Assembly (NCBI GenBank): GCA_903875345.1
Contig: CAIQVS010000305.1
Location: 1-40,406, forward strand
From: an uncultured Pseudomonadota bacterium
Lineage (GTDB): Bacteria > Pseudomonadota > Alphaproteobacteria > UBA9219
Reading direction: 5' to 3'
DNA length: 40,406 nucleotides
Part shown: piece by piece, positions 6,919-15,285 of the stretch
Layout of the letters: the number at the start of each line of letters is the position of its first letter
How positions within the stretch are numbered: the stretch's first letter is position 1
Notes under the pieces: generated by a model
Seen by the model: the letters and a program-made list of their open reading frames with translations, nothing else
What the model was told of the DNA's origin: nothing
The model's database searches: none
Made by a program: the position numbers and the translations under genes

Positions 6919-8169
6919 TTATTCCGGTCTTTGCACATAATCCAGATCAAGCCCATGCGTTTCGCGTAAATGGCGAAGGGCGAGGAAGGCGGCTGCGTAC
7001 GAAACAAAGCCGATGAGCGCCGCCGCATGAACGCTGGTGGTCAAACCTTGAAGCTGTTGAAACGCAAAAATAATCGGGATTGTCAGGCCGCGCAACAAGT
7101 TCAGCATAACAATTGCGGAAGTGGCACGAACGTTCGTGCCAAAATGCTCGGAGGTCATCAACGTGGCCAACGCCCAAAAACCGGAAGCCGCACCTAAAAT
7201 GAAATAGGTTATGTACAATGTTGTCGTTGAAACCTTTATCTCCGGCATCGCCAAAAGGTAAATGGCGGAGGCGATCGCGCCCGCGAGCAAGGCGGCAGTC
7301 ATCGCCTTCCGGCGACTTTGTAAAAATTGGGTGGTGACGCCGCTCAACACATCGCCGCAACTGGCGCCAAGAAAAAAGATGAACAGGCAGGTCTTTTGGT
7401 TAAATGAAGAATCCGGAGTCAGGACGGCGCGGCCGAACTCCATCGAAAAGAAATTCAGCAGACTCCACGCAAAGATAGCGGGCGATGCCATGAGTAGGCA
7501 GCAAACCAAGGTCGTGAAAGCTTTGGGCCGCGCGAATAGCTTCCAGAAATCGCCCAAGGACTGATGGTGATCGATCCTCTGGAACAACGAAGATTCGGCA
7601 AGCCGTGTTCTCAACGCCAGCAGCAAGAGGCCGAGAATTCCTGCCGCAATGTAAGTTTGTCTCCAATCCAAAAGGAAGGCGGTCAACACGGCGCAGGCCG
7701 GCCCCAGATACCCAATGCCACCGATGATGATAATACCCCAGCCACGCTCCTTTGGGGACATAAGTTCTGCCACAAGCACGACGGCAGCCCCCACTTCCCC
7801 GGACAGGCCAAACCCCGTCACGAATCTCAACAATCCGTAGACCACGGGATCATGCACGAAACTGCAGACAAGCGTTCCAAGCGAGTAGATGAGGATAGAA
7901 CCGTAAAGGGCTTTGGTCCGACCAACGCGGTCGCCCAGCCAGCCCCACACAAAACCGCCCAAGACCATGCCGAACATTTGCGCGCCAAAAATAAATCCAC
8001 CGACCGAAGCCAATCTGTCGGGAGCAACACCTATGTCCATCAGGCTGGGAACGCGCAAAACCGTGAAAAGCTGGATGTCGAAAACGTCGATAAAGTAACC
8101 GAGCGCGCAAATAATAATGGCGCGGCGGATCATGCGGCTTGAGCCTATGGCTGAAGTTTGATCGGTCAT
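6919..8169 (-). CDS. MFS transporter (sugar/metabolite:H+ symporter type)
   Basis: A 416-residue protein with about 12 hydrophobic segments. MFS motif A is seen as GWLGDRVGRTKAL (near 76-88) in the loop between TM2 and TM3, and the ALGYFIDVFDIQLFTV N-terminus has the acidic pair typical of metabolite/H+ symporter subfamilies. Its ATG overlaps the ychF TGA by 4 nt (ATGA), so it is translationally coupled to ychF. This is an unusual partner, since ychF-pth-rplY is otherwise a translation cluster. The substrate cannot be read from the sequence. Confidence 0.85.
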   Translation of the reverse strand: MTDQTSAIGSSRMIRRAIIICALGYFIDVFDIQLFTVLRVPSLMDIGVAPDRLASVGGFIFGAQMFGMVLGGFVWGWLGDRVGRTKALYGSILIYSLGTLVCSFVHDPVVYGLLRFVTGFGLSGEVGAAVVLVAELMSPKERGWGIIIIGGIGYLGPACAVLTAFLLDWRQTYIAAGILGLLLLALRTRLAESSLFQRIDHHQSLGDFWKLFARPKAFTTLVCCLLMASPAIFAWSLLNFFSMEFGRAVLTPDSSFNQKTCLFIFFLGASCGDVLSGVTTQFLQSRRKAMTAALLAGAIASAIYLLAMPEIKVSTTTLYITYFILGAASGFWALATLMTSEHFGTNVRATSAIVMLNLLRGLTIPIIFAFQQLQGLTTSVHAAALIGFVSYAAAFLALRHLRETHGLDLDYVQRPE

Positions 8170-9272
8170 ACGTTAAATTTGAAATGAAACACGTCGCCAT
8201 CCTGCACCAGATAGTCCTTGCCCTCCTGACGTAGTTTTCCGGCGTCGCGTGCGCCCGTTTCGCCCCTGCAAACGATGTAATCGTCATAGGCAATGGTTTC
8301 AGCGCGGATAAAGCCGCGTTCGAAATCGGTATGGATGACGCCCGCCGCTTCAGGCGCGGTCGCGCCGCGCCGCACCGTCCACGCCCGCGCTTCCTTGGGG
8401 CCGACGGTGAAGAAAGTCAGAAGCCCCAAACGTTTATATCCGGCGCGGATGATGCGATCCAACCCCGGTTCCTCAAGCTCCAGAGCCGACAAAAATTCCC
8501 GCTTGTCTTCGGCACTTTCCAGAACAGCCACTTCGGCTTCGATAGCGGCAGCGATGATAACGCATTCGGTGTTCTCGGATCTGGCTTTCGCTTGCACTTT
8601 TGCCGACAAGTCATTGCCCTTGGCCGCATTGGCCTCGGCTACATTCGCGACATAAAGCACCGGCTTGGAAGTTACCAATTGCAACCCAAGCAACAGTTTT
8701 TGCTTTTCGTCATCAAGCGTCGGGAGGATCGTCCGCACAGGTTTGCCTGCCTGTAACGCCGCGAGGGCTGGTTGCATGACGACCAACTGCTCTTGCGATT
8801 CTTTATCGCCACCCTTGGCTTTCTTCTCGGCGTTGGACAGGCGTTTTTCGAGGCTGTCGAGATCGGCAAGCATCAACTCGGTCTCGACCGTTTCAGCATC
8901 GCGGATCGGATCGACCGAGCCTTCGACATGGGTAATGTCGCCGTCCTCAAAACAGCGCAGCACATGAATGACGGCATCGACCTCGCGGATATGGGCGAGG
9001 AACTGGTTGCCAAGCCCTTCGCCTCGCGCCGCGCCGCGCACGAGGCCGGCAATGTCGACGAATTCCAATTGCGTCGGAATGATCTTGGCTGATCCTGCTA
9101 TGGCCGCGAGTTTGCCGAGCCGCTCGTCCGGCACGCCGACGCGCCCGACGTTCGGTTCAATCGTGCAAAACGGATAATTAGCTGCTTGAGCTGCGGCGGT
9201 TGCCGTCAGCGCGTTGAACAAGGTCGATTTACCGACATTCGGCAATCCGACAATTCCGCAGTTGAATCCCAT
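8166..9272 (-). CDS. ychF: Ribosome-associated Obg-type ATPase YchF
   Basis: YchF is a universally conserved TRAFAC P-loop protein that prefers ATP and acts in translation and stress response. The 368-residue protein has Walker [10 protein letters not shown] (8-16), switch [18 protein letters not shown] and the NVAE motif in place of NKxD, which explains the loss of guanine specificity. A helical insert ([19 protein letters not shown]) and a C-terminal TGS domain ([25 protein letters not shown]) follow. It lies 25 bp downstream of pth, a pairing common in proteobacteria. Confidence 0.97.
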   Translation of the reverse strand: MGFNCGIVGLPNVGKSTLFNALTATAAAQAANYPFCTIEPNVGRVGVPDERLGKLAAIAGSAKIIPTQLEFVDIAGLVRGAARGEGLGNQFLAHIREVDAVIHVLRCFEDGDITHVEGSVDPIRDAETVETELMLADLDSLEKRLSNAEKKAKGGDKESQEQLVVMQPALAALQAGKPVRTILPTLDDEKQKLLLGLQLVTSKPVLYVANVAEANAAKGNDLSAKVQAKARSENTECVIIAAAIEAEVAVLESAEDKREFLSALELEEPGLDRIIRAGYKRLGLLTFFTVGPKEARAWTVRRGATAPEAAGVIHTDFERGFIRAETIAYDDYIVCRGETGARDAGKLRQEGKDYLVQDGDVFHFKFNV

Positions 9273-9297
9273 AGTTTATTCCTGTCACATCATGTTT

Positions 9298-9882
9298 TTA
9301 TGAAAGCGTCGCTGTAGCCTGAGCGATGCGGTTGAGATAATCGGCGGTTTTGCCCTCTAACATCAGAGGGAAGTCATGTGCGATAGCATTCAGTATCGGT
9401 TCAACCCATTGATAATCTGCCTTGGCGAAATTGCCGAGGACATAGTTCAGGACAACATCGCCTTTAACCCCCGGGTGACCGATTCCAATGCGAATACGCC
9501 AATAATTCTGCCCGATATGCTGGTCAATGGATTTCAGACCATTATGCCCGCCAGAGCCGCCGCCCTGCTTGATTTTGACTTGCCCCGGCTCCAGATCGAG
9601 ATCGTCGTGAATGACAATAATGTTCTCCGCCACGAGCTTATGAAAACGCGCCGCCTCGCCAACCGCTTCGCCCGACACGTTCATGTAGGTCATCGGCTTC
9701 AACAGCAGCAGCGAAGGCTCGCTACAGGAGGTTATCAAACCTTTGAATTTGGCTTTCCACGGCAGGCAGCGCAAATACGCCGCGAGAGCATCCGCCGCCA
9801 TAAATCCGATATTATGACGCGTCGCTGCATACTCGTCGCCCGGATTGCCGAGGCCGACGATGAGGCGAAAAGACGTTGTCAT
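9298..9882 (-). CDS. pth: Peptidyl-tRNA hydrolase
   Basis: Pth frees tRNA from prematurely released peptidyl-tRNA. From ATG 9882 the protein has 194 residues and begins MTTSFRLIVGLGNPG, the standard N-terminus; an in-frame GTG at 9909 would add 9 residues. Key residues are present: the substrate Asn in GNPG, the catalytic His in TRHNIGF, Asn in MTYMNVSGEAV, Asp in VIHDDLDLEPG, and GGSGGHNGLKSI. It sits between rplY (62 bp upstream) and ychF, the usual order. Confidence 0.95.
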   Translation of the reverse strand: MTTSFRLIVGLGNPGDEYAATRHNIGFMAADALAAYLRCLPWKAKFKGLITSCSEPSLLLLKPMTYMNVSGEAVGEAARFHKLVAENIIVIHDDLDLEPGQVKIKQGGGSGGHNGLKSIDQHIGQNYWRIRIGIGHPGVKGDVVLNYVLGNFAKADYQWVEPILNAIAHDFPLMLEGKTADYLNRIAQATATLS

Positions 9883-9944
9883 GAGAAAAACGAAAAGGTC
9901 GGTCGGCACCCCACAGCTTGTTTTGGAATGCCGACCTCCAATTC

Positions 9945-10697
9945 CTACTTCTTGCCTTCGGGCTTCTTGGCATCAGCCGCTGGAGCAGCCTTGCCTGCTG
10001 CCGCTGCCGGAGCCGCGCCCTTGGCGCCTGCCGCCGCCGGGGCTGCCGCTGTGCCTTCAGCCGGAGCCGCTGCTTCAACCGGAGCCGCTGCTGCTGCCGC
10101 CGCCGCTTCAGCCGCTTCCTTGGCTTCTGAACGGATGGCTGACGGAACAGCGATTGTGGCGATCGTAAAGTCCTTCTCATGCGTCGTGAGCGTGACGCCT
10201 TCCGGAATTTTAAGAATGCTCAAATGCACGGCGTCGTTAATCTGCAATCCTTCAAGGCTGACTTCAAACTTCTCCGGAATTTTATCCGGAGCGCACAGCA
10301 CCTGAATTTCATGATGCACAACGTTTAACGTGCCGCCACGCTTGATGCCCGGTGACTTGTCGCCGTTGATGAAGGACACAGGCACATCGACGCGCACGCG
10401 CGTGCTGGCCGAAACGCGCAGGAAATCAACGTGAATGGCGCGATCCGAAACCGGATCGAACTGCACGTCGCGCGGCAGGACGCGATACTTCTTGCCGCCG
10501 ATCTCCAGATCGAACAGATGAGTGAAAAAGCCGGAACGTTCAAGCTGACGCGCCAGAACATTGGCTTCGAGATCAATCGACAAAGGCGATTGCTTATCGC
10601 CATAAATAACGCCGGGTACCCGGCCTTGACGACGAAGGACGCGAGCCGTCCCCTTGTTTGCCCGCTCTTCCGCCGCAAGTTGTGTGACTTGCGTCAT
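9945..10697 (-). CDS. rplY: 50S ribosomal protein L25, CTC type, with long Ala/Pro tail
   Basis: L25 binds 5S rRNA. The N-terminal domain (MTQVTQLAAEERANKGTARV, then RRQGRVPGVIYG) and the C-terminal beta domain (KSPGIKRGGTLNVVHHEIQV, IPEGVTL) are those of the long general-stress CTC form. Length is 250 residues, more than the common 200-220. The excess is a tail of about 55 residues made almost only of Ala and Pro with scattered Lys and Glu, ending KKPEGKK. GGAG lies before the ATG. A stem (GCCAGC/GCTGGC, 10722-10743) lies in its leader. It follows prs on the same strand. Confidence 0.95.
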   Translation of the reverse strand: MTQVTQLAAEERANKGTARVLRRQGRVPGVIYGDKQSPLSIDLEANVLARQLERSGFFTHLFDLEIGGKKYRVLPRDVQFDPVSDRAIHVDFLRVSASTRVRVDVPVSFINGDKSPGIKRGGTLNVVHHEIQVLCAPDKIPEKFEVSLEGLQINDAVHLSILKIPEGVTLTTHEKDFTIATIAVPSAIRSEAKEAAEAAAAAAAAPVEAAAPAEGTAAAPAAAGAKGAAPAAAAGKAAPAADAKKPEGKK

Positions 10698-10721
10698 GCT
10701 TCTTCTCCATAGTTCATGTTA

Positions 10722-10743
10722 GCCAGCCTCCAGGGGTGCTGGC
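10722..10743 (-). promoter_or_regulatory. Hairpin in the rplY leader
   Basis: GCCAGC (10722-10727) and GCTGGC (10738-10743) can form a 6-bp GC-rich stem about 25 nt upstream of the rplY start, with no T-run after it. It could be a leader structure for L25 control or an RNA-processing site between prs and rplY. Evidence is only the inverted repeat. Confidence 0.3.
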
Positions 10744-10824
10744 ATGGACGCTGCAATAGCGGATTTTAGAATAGATTCCAAGAAAAAGAATGCTTGCTAT
10801 ACGAATTTGGCGCTCGATTGTCCC

Positions 10825-11772
10825 TTAACCAAACAAACTCGAAACCGAGCGTTCCTGGCTAATGCGGACAACGGCTTCAGCCAGCAGCGGGCCGATGGGC
10901 AACAGCTTGATTTTGCTGGAGGCTTCAACGGCTGGCGTCGCGGCGATGGAGTCGGTGACGATCAACGCCTTCATCGGCGAGGCGTCGATGCGTTCGACGG
11001 CTTGACCGGAAAAGACGCCATGCGTGACGTAGGCGCTGACCGATTTGGCTCCGGCGTCCATCAAAGCAACTGCCGCGTTGCAAAGCGTTCCAGCACTATC
11101 GACAATGTCATCGACGAGCAGGCAATCATGCCCCTTGACATCACCGATGATGTTCATCACTTCGGACTCGCCCGCTTTTTCGCGACGTTTGTCGATGATC
11201 GCGAGGCTCCCCTCGACGCGCTTCGCCATCGCGCGTGCGCGCAACACGCCGCCGACATCGGGAGATACAATGGTTAAATTGTCCGGCAGCTTGCCCTGAA
11301 CCGACATCGTGTCACGGATATGGCGGACAAAGACCGGCGCGACATAGAGATTATCGACCGGGATGTCAAAAAAGCCCTGAATTTGACCGGCATGCAAATC
11401 CAGTGTTAGCACGCGATTTGCGCCCGCTTGCGTAATAAGGTTGGCAACGAGTTTGGCGGTGATAGGCGTTCGGGGTCCTGTTTTGCGATCCTGTCGCGCG
11501 TAACCATAGTAGGGAATGACCGCCGTAATACGACGCGCTGAAGCGCGCCGCAGCGTATCAATCGTGATCAGCAGTTCCATCAAATTATCATTAACCGGAT
11601 ACGATGTCGGCTGGATAACGAAGGCATCTTCCCCGCGCACATTCTCCAGAATCTCGACAAAAATTTCCATGTCGGAGAACCGGCGAATGCTCGCTTTCGT
11701 CAACCCGACCCCAAGATTCTGGGCAATAGAGTCCGATAGTGGTTTGTTGCTGTTGCCTGCGATCAGTTTCAT
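10825..11772 (-). CDS. prs: Ribose-phosphate pyrophosphokinase
   Basis: Prs makes PRPP from ribose 5-phosphate and ATP for nucleotide, His and Trp synthesis. The 315-residue length is standard. The N-terminus [20 protein letters not shown] is the family type. The flexible ATP loop is [20 protein letters not shown], the metal and ribose site is [18 protein letters not shown], and the PRPP loop is [19 protein letters not shown]. It diverges from rpsT over 281 bp and heads the minus-strand run toward rplY (127 bp away). Confidence 0.97.
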   Translation of the reverse strand: MKLIAGNSNKPLSDSIAQNLGVGLTKASIRRFSDMEIFVEILENVRGEDAFVIQPTSYPVNDNLMELLITIDTLRRASARRITAVIPYYGYARQDRKTGPRTPITAKLVANLITQAGANRVLTLDLHAGQIQGFFDIPVDNLYVAPVFVRHIRDTMSVQGKLPDNLTIVSPDVGGVLRARAMAKRVEGSLAIIDKRREKAGESEVMNIIGDVKGHDCLLVDDIVDSAGTLCNAAVALMDAGAKSVSAYVTHGVFSGQAVERIDASPMKALIVTDSIAATPAVEASSKIKLLPIGPLLAEAVVRISQERSVSSLFG

Positions 11773-11971
11773 GTGCCGAGTCCCCGCAAACTGCGCTTTG
11801 AGAAACCATATTGAATTTCATATGCCTAAATATGCGCTTTCTATATCAGTCCGATAGTAGCGTGTAAATAAGGGAAAGCGATTAGCAGCGGGCCGGGCGA
11901 ATATTCGATTCATGGTTAATGATAATCGATGTCAAAACAAGGCGGCTTGACGCAGATCATCAGTAACGGGC

Positions 11972-12000
11972 TTGACCATATCCTGCTCTGCGCGTATGAG
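11972..12000 (+). promoter_or_regulatory. Candidate rpsT promoter
   Basis: TTGACC (11972-11977), a 17-nt spacer, then TATGAG (11995-12000). Transcription would begin near 12007, leaving a 47-nt leader before the rpsT ATG with its own GGGAAGAG ribosome site. The match to a sigma-70 consensus is fair and the position is sensible. Confidence 0.45.
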
Positions 12001-12053
12001 TCGCGGCTTCACGTTCGGTCAATGCCGACGCTTGCAATCATTCGGGAAGAGAC

Positions 12054-12323
12054 ATGGCTACACATAAGTCAGCAGAGAAACGCGCACGGCAATCTATCAG
12101 CCGCAACAAGATTAACCGTATGCGTCGCACTCGCATTCATTCGAGTCTCAAGGATCTCGACGCCGTTATCGCTACAGGTGATCGTGACGCGGCGCTCAAG
12201 GCTCAACGCAAAGCCGAGTCCGTCATGGCGCGCAGCGCCGGGCGTGGAACATTGCATTGGAAAACAGCCGCGCGTCGCACGTCGCGTCTTGCCAAGCGCG
12301 TCAAGGCTATGAAGAAAACCTAA
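12054..12323 (+). CDS. rpsT: 30S ribosomal protein S20
   Basis: S20 is a primary 16S rRNA-binding protein. The 89-residue highly basic protein begins MATHKSAEKRARQSISRNKI and contains the family core NRMRRTRIHSSLKDL and GTLHWKTAARRTSRLAKRVK. The ATG follows GGGAAGAG at good spacing. Placement directly upstream of dnaA is the common alphaproteobacterial order. It ends 78 bp before a strong intrinsic terminator, so dnaA is probably not on its main transcript. Confidence 0.97.
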   Translation: MATHKSAEKRARQSISRNKINRMRRTRIHSSLKDLDAVIATGDRDAALKAQRKAESVMARSAGRGTLHWKTAARRTSRLAKRVKAMKKT

Positions 12324-12400
12324 CCCCTCAACTTTTACATGAAGAGTCTTCGCAAAGCGCATGCGATAACAGACTCTCCAAAAAAGAAATCCTGAAAATT

Positions 12401-12440
12401 TTGCCGCACTTTGAATTCCAGAGTGCGGCAATTTTTTTTT
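12401..12440 (+). terminator. Intrinsic terminator after rpsT
   Basis: TTGCCGCACT (12401-12410) and AGTGCGGCAA (12422-12431) form a perfect 10-bp stem, and nine T follow directly (12432-12440). This is a textbook Rho-independent terminator, separating rpsT from dnaA. Confidence 0.9.
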
Positions 12441-12796
12441 GCAAAAAACTTTTCAGAATTTTTTGTTCGCAGTTCAGTTTTTATTTTTTGAAATTGCGAC
12501 GTGAAATTTCTTTTTTCTCTGTTCTCGCTTCGGCCTCTGGACAAATGCCGTCGCTCTGATCTAAGTTGCGTCCATCAACGAGACGTGATCCATTGAATGA
12601 AGGACTACAGGCCAATGCGTGTTATGTTTTTCCTTCCTCTGCTTCCTGTTCTTCTTCATAACGTTTCGTCCATCCTGATCTCGTCAAGTTCCTGACCACC
12701 AGCTTCGTTCTCGGACAACAAAGGGCACCCGCTTTTTGTTGTTAAGGTTTTTGTTGTTCTCGCGGCACGCCCAACGAGGATATTTAGGGAGAAGTA
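12441..12796 (+). other. Long dnaA leader region
   Basis: The 356 bp from the rpsT terminator to dnaA hold no recognised gene. The first 100 bp are T-rich. A short hydrophobic frame (12615-12695, 26 residues starting MRVMFFLPLLPVLLHN) has no clear ribosome site. An 11-nt direct repeat TTTTTGTTGTT lies at 12733-12743 and 12748-12758, 38 bp before dnaA. I found no TTATCCACA-type DnaA boxes, so I do not call an origin here. A promoter must exist, but no clean -35/-10 pair stands out. Confidence 0.4.
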
Positions 12797-14245
12797 ATGA
12801 CTGTCCGATCCGCTGTAGAAAATGACCGCGAAATGTTCACCGGCTCGGCGACTTCGCCCGCGCTTTGGGACAAGATGCGGAAGGGTTTGCGCGATCATAT
12901 TGGTGAGACGGCGTATCGTCGCTGGTTTGGCGTGGCGACGGCTGCGGTTATTTCGGACGGAAAATCTAACGTTTTGCGCATGACGTTGCCGACGCGCTTT
13001 ATGCGCGATTGGGTTGAGGCTCATTACGGCGACACAGTGCGTACGCTGTGGCGTCATACGGTTGTCGAAGGACGCGTTGATTTCACGGTTCTGGCTCAGC
13101 TCGGAAAAAAGGGTTTGATGGAAGAGAGTTCTGCTGCTCCTTCACCAGCAACGCCGCAATCGAGTAATCGTGCGGGATCGTCCATGATGGGCGACAACGC
13201 GCTAGCTGCGCCGGTGATGGATGTGGTCAGCGATCTCGATCCGCGTTTTACCTTTGACAACTTCGTCGTCGGCAAGCCGAACGAGCTCGCCTACGCAGCC
13301 GCGCGGCGCGTCGCCGATACGGAAAACCCCACTTTCAATCCACTGTTTCTCTATGGCGGCGTCGGGCTTGGGAAGACGCATTTGATGCACGCGATCGCGT
13401 GGCATATCCGCCGCAACTATCCGAACCGCCGCGTCATCTATATGTCGGCGGAAAAGTTTATGTACCAGTTCGTGCGCGCCCTGCGCTACAAGGACACAGT
13501 ATCGTTCAAGGACCAGTTCCGCTCGGTCGACGTGTTGATGATCGATGACGTGCAGTTCATCGGCGGCAAGGACACGACACAGGAAGAATTTTTTCATACC
13601 TTCAACGCGCTGGTCGACCGCAACCGGCAAGTCATCATCTCGGCCGACAAATCGCCGCAAGACCTCGACCGCGTCGAAGAGCGTCTACGCTCGCGCCTCG
13701 GCTGGGGATTGGTCGCCGATTTGCATCCGGTGACGTATGAATTGCGCCTCGGCATCCTGCATGCGAAGTCGGAAAAAATGGGATGCCCGGTGCAGGACAA
13801 GGTTCTGGAATTCCTCGCCCACAAGATTTCGTCGAACGTGCGCGAGCTGGAAGGCGCGTTGAACCGTATCGCGGCGCATTCCCAGTTGGTCGGTCGCGCG
13901 ATTACGCTGGAGATGACGCAGGAAGTTCTAGCCGATCTTCTGCGTTCGACCGAACGCCGCATCACGATCGACGAAATTCAGAAGAAGGTCGCCGAACATT
14001 ACAACATTCGTATTTCCGACATGCATTCGGCACGCCGCGCGCGTCAGGTCGCGCGTCCGCGTCAGGTCGCGATGTATCTCGCCAAGCAGCTCACGCCACG
14101 CAGTCTGCCGGAAATCGGGCGCAAATTCGGTGGCCGCGATCACACCACGGTGATCCACGCCGTGCGCAAGATCGAAGAGCTTTCGGCCTACGATCCGACC
14201 TTCAAGGAAGATGTCGAGCTTCTGCGCCGGTTGTTGCAGAACTAA
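12797..14245 (+). CDS. dnaA: Chromosomal replication initiator DnaA
   Basis: DnaA binds DnaA boxes and melts the origin. The 482-residue protein has an N-terminal domain I (LWDKMRKGLRDHIGETAYRR), a short linker rich in Ser/Pro/Ala (about 110-140) and an AAA+ domain with Walker A GGVGLGKTH (near 187-195). Walker B VLMIDDVQF is near 246, the sensor/Arg motifs are ERLRSRLGWGL, and the domain IV DNA-binding signature is GGRDHTTVIHAVRKI near 445-459. GGGAGAAG precedes the ATG. No DnaN gene follows; the next gene encodes an unknown protein. Confidence 0.98.
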   Translation: MTVRSAVENDREMFTGSATSPALWDKMRKGLRDHIGETAYRRWFGVATAAVISDGKSNVLRMTLPTRFMRDWVEAHYGDTVRTLWRHTVVEGRVDFTVLAQLGKKGLMEESSAAPSPATPQSSNRAGSSMMGDNALAAPVMDVVSDLDPRFTFDNFVVGKPNELAYAAARRVADTENPTFNPLFLYGGVGLGKTHLMHAIAWHIRRNYPNRRVIYMSAEKFMYQFVRALRYKDTVSFKDQFRSVDVLMIDDVQFIGGKDTTQEEFFHTFNALVDRNRQVIISADKSPQDLDRVEERLRSRLGWGLVADLHPVTYELRLGILHAKSEKMGCPVQDKVLEFLAHKISSNVRELEGALNRIAAHSQLVGRAITLEMTQEVLADLLRSTERRITIDEIQKKVAEHYNIRISDMHSARRARQVARPRQVAMYLAKQLTPRSLPEIGRKFGGRDHTTVIHAVRKIEELSAYDPTFKEDVELLRRLLQN

Positions 14246-14282
14246 ACTGCCCCTCCGATTGTCTAAAATTCTATTGTTTGCA

Positions 14283-14379
14283 GCCACGATAAATACTTGC
14301 GTGGCCACAGCAAGCAACCTTGTGTCTTTTAACGAAAAAACCTGACTGGACGGCCTGTTTTTAAGGCTTATTTAAGCCT
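14283..14379 (+). other. Two small inverted repeats after dnaA
   Basis: GCCACG (14283-14288) pairs with CGTGGC (14300-14305), and AGGCTT (14364-14369) pairs with AAGCCT (14374-14379). Neither is followed directly by a T-run, although TCTTTT lies after the first. They may weakly terminate dnaA or be regulatory. The rest of the 254-bp gap before 14500 shows no gene. Confidence 0.3.
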
Positions 14380-14499
14380 ACCAATGCTAGGACATGATGG
14401 TGGCTATCGATAAATTTCGGTCAAATTAGTTGCAGGAAAAAGTGGTACTATGGGGGCGTGAAGAAGCGTTCCACCTTCTCCGGAAGCGAGGCGTGAATT

Positions 14500-14898
14500 A
14501 TGGACGCGAAGACACTGAACGAAGGACAGATGATCAATCTGGTGCGCAACGCGCTCCTCGTCGCCGGTCACGAGATGGGCGAAGATGGCGATCACTGGCC
14601 AGTCATCAAATCGACCATTCATCAGATAATGAGGGATTGGGAAAACGTTCAGATCGAACGCAACACCGATGCCGAGATGAAAATCCATTTGTATCAGCAA
14701 CTGGCAATCATGGAGCGCGGCTTGCCCGATTGTGCACCGGACGTTCAGGCTGACCTCGCACCGCGCTTAAAAGAATTGCGCGAAATTTATGACGCTTATT
14801 TTTCCGCAGTCGACGAGAAGGTCGAGGACTTTTCCGAGCAAGAGTCCCCTCTTTACGTTCAACGAGCAGAAGCGATAGTCACTGCATTGGGGGAGTAA
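14500..14898 (+). CDS. Conserved-looking protein of unknown function, 132 residues
   Basis: I do not recognise the family. The protein is acidic, soluble and mostly helical in appearance, beginning MDAKTLNEGQMINLVRNALL with a middle stretch QQLAIMERGLPDCAPDV. It has no signal peptide or membrane segment. GAGGCG lies upstream at workable spacing. Its TAA is 1 bp before the ATG of the next gene, and the pair is closed by a strong terminator, so the two form a compact operon just after dnaA. Composition matches neighbouring genes. Function cannot be assigned. Confidence 0.75.
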   Translation: MDAKTLNEGQMINLVRNALLVAGHEMGEDGDHWPVIKSTIHQIMRDWENVQIERNTDAEMKIHLYQQLAIMERGLPDCAPDVQADLAPRLKELREIYDAYFSAVDEKVEDFSEQESPLYVQRAEAIVTALGE

Positions 14899-14899
14899 A

Positions 14900-15217
14900 A
14901 TGGCTAAGAATGATTTTCGTGCAATGCTTGATGCTGGGCTTCAAACAGTCGGACGGATCGGCAGTGAGGCTGCGAGTTATGCGCGGGGAACAGCCCCTAA
15001 CATATTGTTTTCTGCCCTTGTGGTTTCAACGTTTCAGCAAGGCGCATGGAATCGTGCAACCCCTGACATGCAAAATGCCGCAGGGCAAACAACAGCAGTA
15101 ATCGATGCCCGCAACGCTCCAGTGGTATCGCCGAAAAAAGCTCCGGTCGCACAGTTAACGGAACCTCAAACGGTTGTGAAGTCTGCTTTCCGACCGGGCG
15201 GTCCCGCGATGGTTTAA
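14900..15217 (+). CDS. Small protein of unknown function, 105 residues
   Basis: GGGGGAG lies immediately before the ATG, spanning the end of the previous gene, so the two are translationally linked. The protein starts MAKNDFRAMLDAGLQTVGRI and has one moderately hydrophobic stretch (PNILFSALVVSTF, about 34-46), too short to be a sure membrane anchor. A low-complexity tail follows, rich in Ala, Pro, Val, Thr and Lys (PVVSPKKAPVAQL). No family is recognised. The terminator at 15238-15285 ends the unit 20 bp after its stop. Confidence 0.7.
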   Translation: MAKNDFRAMLDAGLQTVGRIGSEAASYARGTAPNILFSALVVSTFQQGAWNRATPDMQNAAGQTTAVIDARNAPVVSPKKAPVAQLTEPQTVVKSAFRPGGPAMV

Positions 15218-15237
15218 CTCTTCTTGCACTTTCCGAC

Positions 15238-15285
15238 AACTTCGGCTCGAATACCCTCTCCCCTTATTCGAGCCGAAGTTTTTTT
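15238..15285 (+). terminator. Strong intrinsic terminator of the unknown two-gene operon
   Basis: A perfect 16-bp stem (15238-15253 with 15265-15280) with an 11-nt loop is followed by TTTTT and then the GTG of the next gene. It is one of the strongest intrinsic terminators in the window. Confidence 0.92.

Noticed and set aside
7564-8142. 192-residue plus-strand frame opposite the MFS gene
   Set aside because: It is antisense to a well-supported MFS gene, with shadow-type composition and no ribosome site.
9376-10305. 309-residue plus-strand frame across pth and rplY
   Set aside because: It spans two real minus-strand genes, and its Ala/Gly runs are the complement of the L25 tail.
12339-12395. 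18-residue frame (MKSLRKAHAITDSPKKKS) after rpsT
   Set aside because: No Shine-Dalgarno, and it lies between rpsT and its terminator with nothing else in support.
12324-12796. Chromosome origin beside dnaA
   Set aside because: I found no TTATCCACA-type boxes or AT-rich repeat array; alphaproteobacterial origins are often not at dnaA.
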